Shown: positions 9,101 to 12,100 of the stretch, piece after piece | How the letters are laid out: each line of letters begins with the position of its first letter | How positions within the stretch are numbered: position 1 is the stretch's first letter | Assembly (NCBI GenBank): GCA_026770585.1 | Contig: MU646895.1 | Location: 159,672 to 173,017, forward strand | Length of the DNA stretch: 13,346 nt | Direction of reading: 5' to 3' | Origin: Baffinella frigidus | Taxonomy: Eukaryota > Cryptophyceae > Cryptomonadales > Baffinellaceae | Notes under the pieces: generated by a model | Told to the model about the DNA's origin: nothing | Seen by the model: the letters and a program-made list of their open reading frames with translations, nothing else | Database searches by the model: none | Program-made: the position numbers and the translations under genes

Positions 9101-12100
9101 GAGGTCCTCGCGCCCCTCCAGTCTCAAGACGGAACACTAACCTTCGTCATCCTCGACGTCTTTCGAGCATCGCCCGCGGTAACGTCTTTTCACTGGATTT
9201 GTACCAGGAGTGGGGTCCGTTTCCGGGGGGGTCTCCTGCAGATGGGGGGCTTTGTAAAGCCCGCGAACGATTTTCTGCAGAGAGGGTTTATTGACCTGCG
9301 TCATCACCACCGCGAATACCTTGCGGGTGACGTGACCAGCTCCCGTACAAACCTGGACGCGAGCGTAAAACCAAAATTTAATAAAAAGGGCATCTCTCAT
9401 CTCGCGTGGCCACCTGCTCCACCTCCATATTTAACATTTAATTTATGTATTATTCATTATATCTATTCAGGTGTCCGCGCCCGCCGGAGCGTTCCGGTGG
9501 CACGGGGGAAAGAGCGATTTGGCCTACAAACAAAACCTCTTTAAAATCGCGAAATTACCTTTAAAATCGCAATTAAAATCGCAAATTTGCCTCTAAAATC
9601 GCAAAATTTGAACATCGCAAATGTGCCTCTCGCGTGGGCAGGTGTCCGCTCCGGCCAGAGTGTTCCGGTGGCACGGAGGAGAGGGCGATTGGATCGAGCG
9701 GTCTATTCAAAAATGCCCATTTGTACAAGTGGTCTATTTGAGGTCTGTTTGAGATCGCCAATGTGTACGCCAATTTGTACGGCGAAACGGCGTATTTTCA
9801 ATTTGCCTCTCACGTGGGCAGGGTGCGTCGAGGTGGCACGCGGGGGAAACCACTCAAGGTGGGTGCTGAATTGTTCGCGAGGAACGTGACCAGCTCCCGT
9901 GCAAACCCTCAATGTTTGATACCCCGCAGGTGCCCGCTCCGGCCGGAGCGTTGAGGTGGCACGGGGGAGAGGGCGACTGGATGAGGCGCTGGGCATCCCT
10001 GTCAAGTGGCAAGATAACAACTCTTTTACAGGGGTTGTGCGGAGGCAACAGAACAACTCTGTGGCAAGATAACAACAGGTGGCAAGACAACAACTTTTTT
10101 GCAGGGGTTGTACGGGCGCGCTGGACCATCTCCCGTACATACTTGGACGCGAGCGTAAAACGTTCTCTATTCAACATGTGTTGAATACTTAATTTATATT
10201 TAATTTAACGTTTATGCTATGCAGGTGTCCGGACACCTGTCAGCCTGCGAATGCCAAATATATTAAATAAATCTTTAATATTTAGTTTATATATATCATG
10301 TTACGCAGGTGTCCGCGCCCGCCGGAGCGTTGAGGGGAGGGCGAATGGGCCTCCAAACAAACCCTCTTTTACACAACCAACCTTTTTACTAGGGTACATA
10401 TACGGACTGATTTCACACGACGGTTACTCAGCTTCCGTCTATGTGCCCTAGTCAAAACGTAGTGTTTAATATTTGTTGTTTGATACCCCACAGGTGTCCG
10501 CGCCCGCCGGAGCGTTCAGGTGGCACGGGGGGGAGGGCGATTGGATCAAGCGGATCCCGGCAGCCTTCCTCCCGCATATCCGCCCCCCAGGCAACCCCTT
10601 CAATATCGTGTGGACTGAGCCTCGCTGTGTTTGACCATTTTTTTTACCATTACGGGGGGGAGAGAGATTGGATCAAGCGGCATATCCGCCCCCAGGCAAC
10701 CCCCCCTTCTTGATCATTACTCTCAAGATCCGATAGTCTGTGATCTTCTTTCAAACCCGAAACCCTGGGAAACCCGGAACCCGAAACCGGGTGAGCGTTT
10801 TGTTTAATATCGTGTGGACTGAGCCTCGCTTTGTTTGACCATTCGTTTGACCATTACACGGGGGAGGGAAGTTTCATGTGGAAACACTTTTAATTTATAA
10901 ACTTGGATTCAATCAAAATGACTACACATTTGCTTTAATATTACTGATAAAGGTCGTTGTGTGTAGTAAATTTCATTGAACAAAGTTTATAAACTAAAAG
11001 TTTTTCCACATGAGATTGGAACAAGCGGATCCCGGCAGCCTTCCACCAACCCTCACAGTCTGGGCAAATCGGGAAAAATGGCTCCAAAAATCCCCTTGAA
11101 GGCCGTCGGATTCCGACGGCCTCCAAGGGGATTTGGTGTTTTTGACCTGTTCGATTTGCCTAAGTTGTGAGGGTTGGTGGTTCCTCCCGCATATCCGCCC
11201 GCCAGGCAACCATCCCAAATGAAACCCGAAACCCGAAACCCTCCCACGCCCTGGAAAACCCGGAACCCGAAAGATTCAAACACGAATCCCTGGGAAACCC
11301 GCTACGGGAGAGGGAGGTTGGGTAATCACGGCAGCCTTCCTTCCGCACAACCGCCCACCAGGCAACCCCGAAACCCGAAACCCGAAACCCGGAACTCGGA
11401 ACCCGAAAACCTAAACCCGAAACCCTAAATCCTAAACCCTAAACCTTGAACCCTGAACCCTGAACCCTAAACCCTGTACCCTGAACCCTAAACCCTGAAC
11501 CCTAAACCCTGAACCCTAAACCCTAAACCCTAAATCCTAAACCCTGCACCCTACACCCGAAACCCGAAACCCTGAGAGAAAGTGGCCTTTATTACTGCCC
11601 ACACATATATGTGTATAAGCATATATACGCTCAAAGTCAACCCCGGCCACTTTTGCAGGCACTGCGGGGTCCTTTGTGCAGCAGCCAGACCAGTTTAAGG
11701 TGTTCCAACCTCGTGACTGCCCAATATATGGCTAGTTACGTGACCAACCAACGAAAGTTACCTCACAAATTCCCACTTTTAAAAGTACATTGGTTTTAAA
11801 TAGGCCCCTCTAGCGTTCTCGTGTGGAGCTATTACAGCTCTTGTCTCTGAGGCGGGCCCGTTTCTTAAGGCGCATAGACTTTTGTATCACTCAACTCAAG
11901 GCTCAAGGGCATCCTTTAGGACCTGTATCGAGAGCAATAAAGAAGAGAGAAGTCTCGTGTGGTGAAAAAAAGTCAACCCCAAGTCAATTCCGGCCACTTT
12001 CGCACAAAGTCAACCCCGGCCACTTTCGCAGGCACCGCGGGGTCGTTCGTGCAGCAGCCGGACCGCGAGGCGGGCCCGTGGTACACCCTGAACCCTCAAT

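Larger units (their letters stand above)
9179..10493 (+). other. Intron 11: tandem exon 12 echoes with shared intron modules
   Basis: Exon 12 5' echoes lie at 9471-9518, 9642-9701, 9930-9989 and 10309-10345, each after CAG. A 40-base module (cgtgaccagctcccgtacaa and on) recurs at about 9328-9371, 9885-9917 and 10118-10160. 'aaaatcgcaaat' repeats fill about 9544-9622. A 36-base repeat (ggcaagataacaactctttt and on) is at about 10008-10045 and 10080-10115. Few telomere-like heptamers here, unlike other introns. Confidence 0.65.
10858..11210 (+). pseudogene. Exon 12 echo carrying two inverted-repeat elements
   Basis: Exon pieces cacgggggagg(g), gattggaacaagcggatccc...ggcagcctt, and cctcccgcatatccgcccgc...caggcaacc appear in exon order. 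They are separated by element D (10874-11013) and element A copy 2 (11043-11180). Removing both restores alignment to exon 12 with small differences. Confidence 0.75.
10627..12031 (+). other. Intron 12: exon 12 echoes with two inserted elements, CCCGAAA/CCCTAAA arrays, split exon 13 echo
   Basis: Exon 12 fragments lie at about 10660-10705 (deleted copy), 10803-10831 (NIVWTEPR frame), 10858-11210 (interrupted by elements D and A) and 11305-11365. Heptamers (CCCGAAA then CCCTAAA/CCCTGAA) fill about 11220-11290 and 11370-11575. An exon 13 echo starts at 11659 and resumes at 11849. Bases 11700-11960 are ordinary sequence of unknown origin. Confidence 0.6.

Noticed and set aside
9086-9544. Single 152-residue protein reading through exon 11
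   Set aside because: After 9178 the frame loses any resemblance to C14 proteins and crosses a repeated intron module; GT at 9179 gives a phase-0 junction to exon 12 instead.
11700-11960. Small RNA gene or LTR fragment in the non-repetitive stretch of intron 12
   Set aside because: Short repeats such as tctcgtgtgg occur twice, but I could not find tRNA, snRNA or LTR landmarks.
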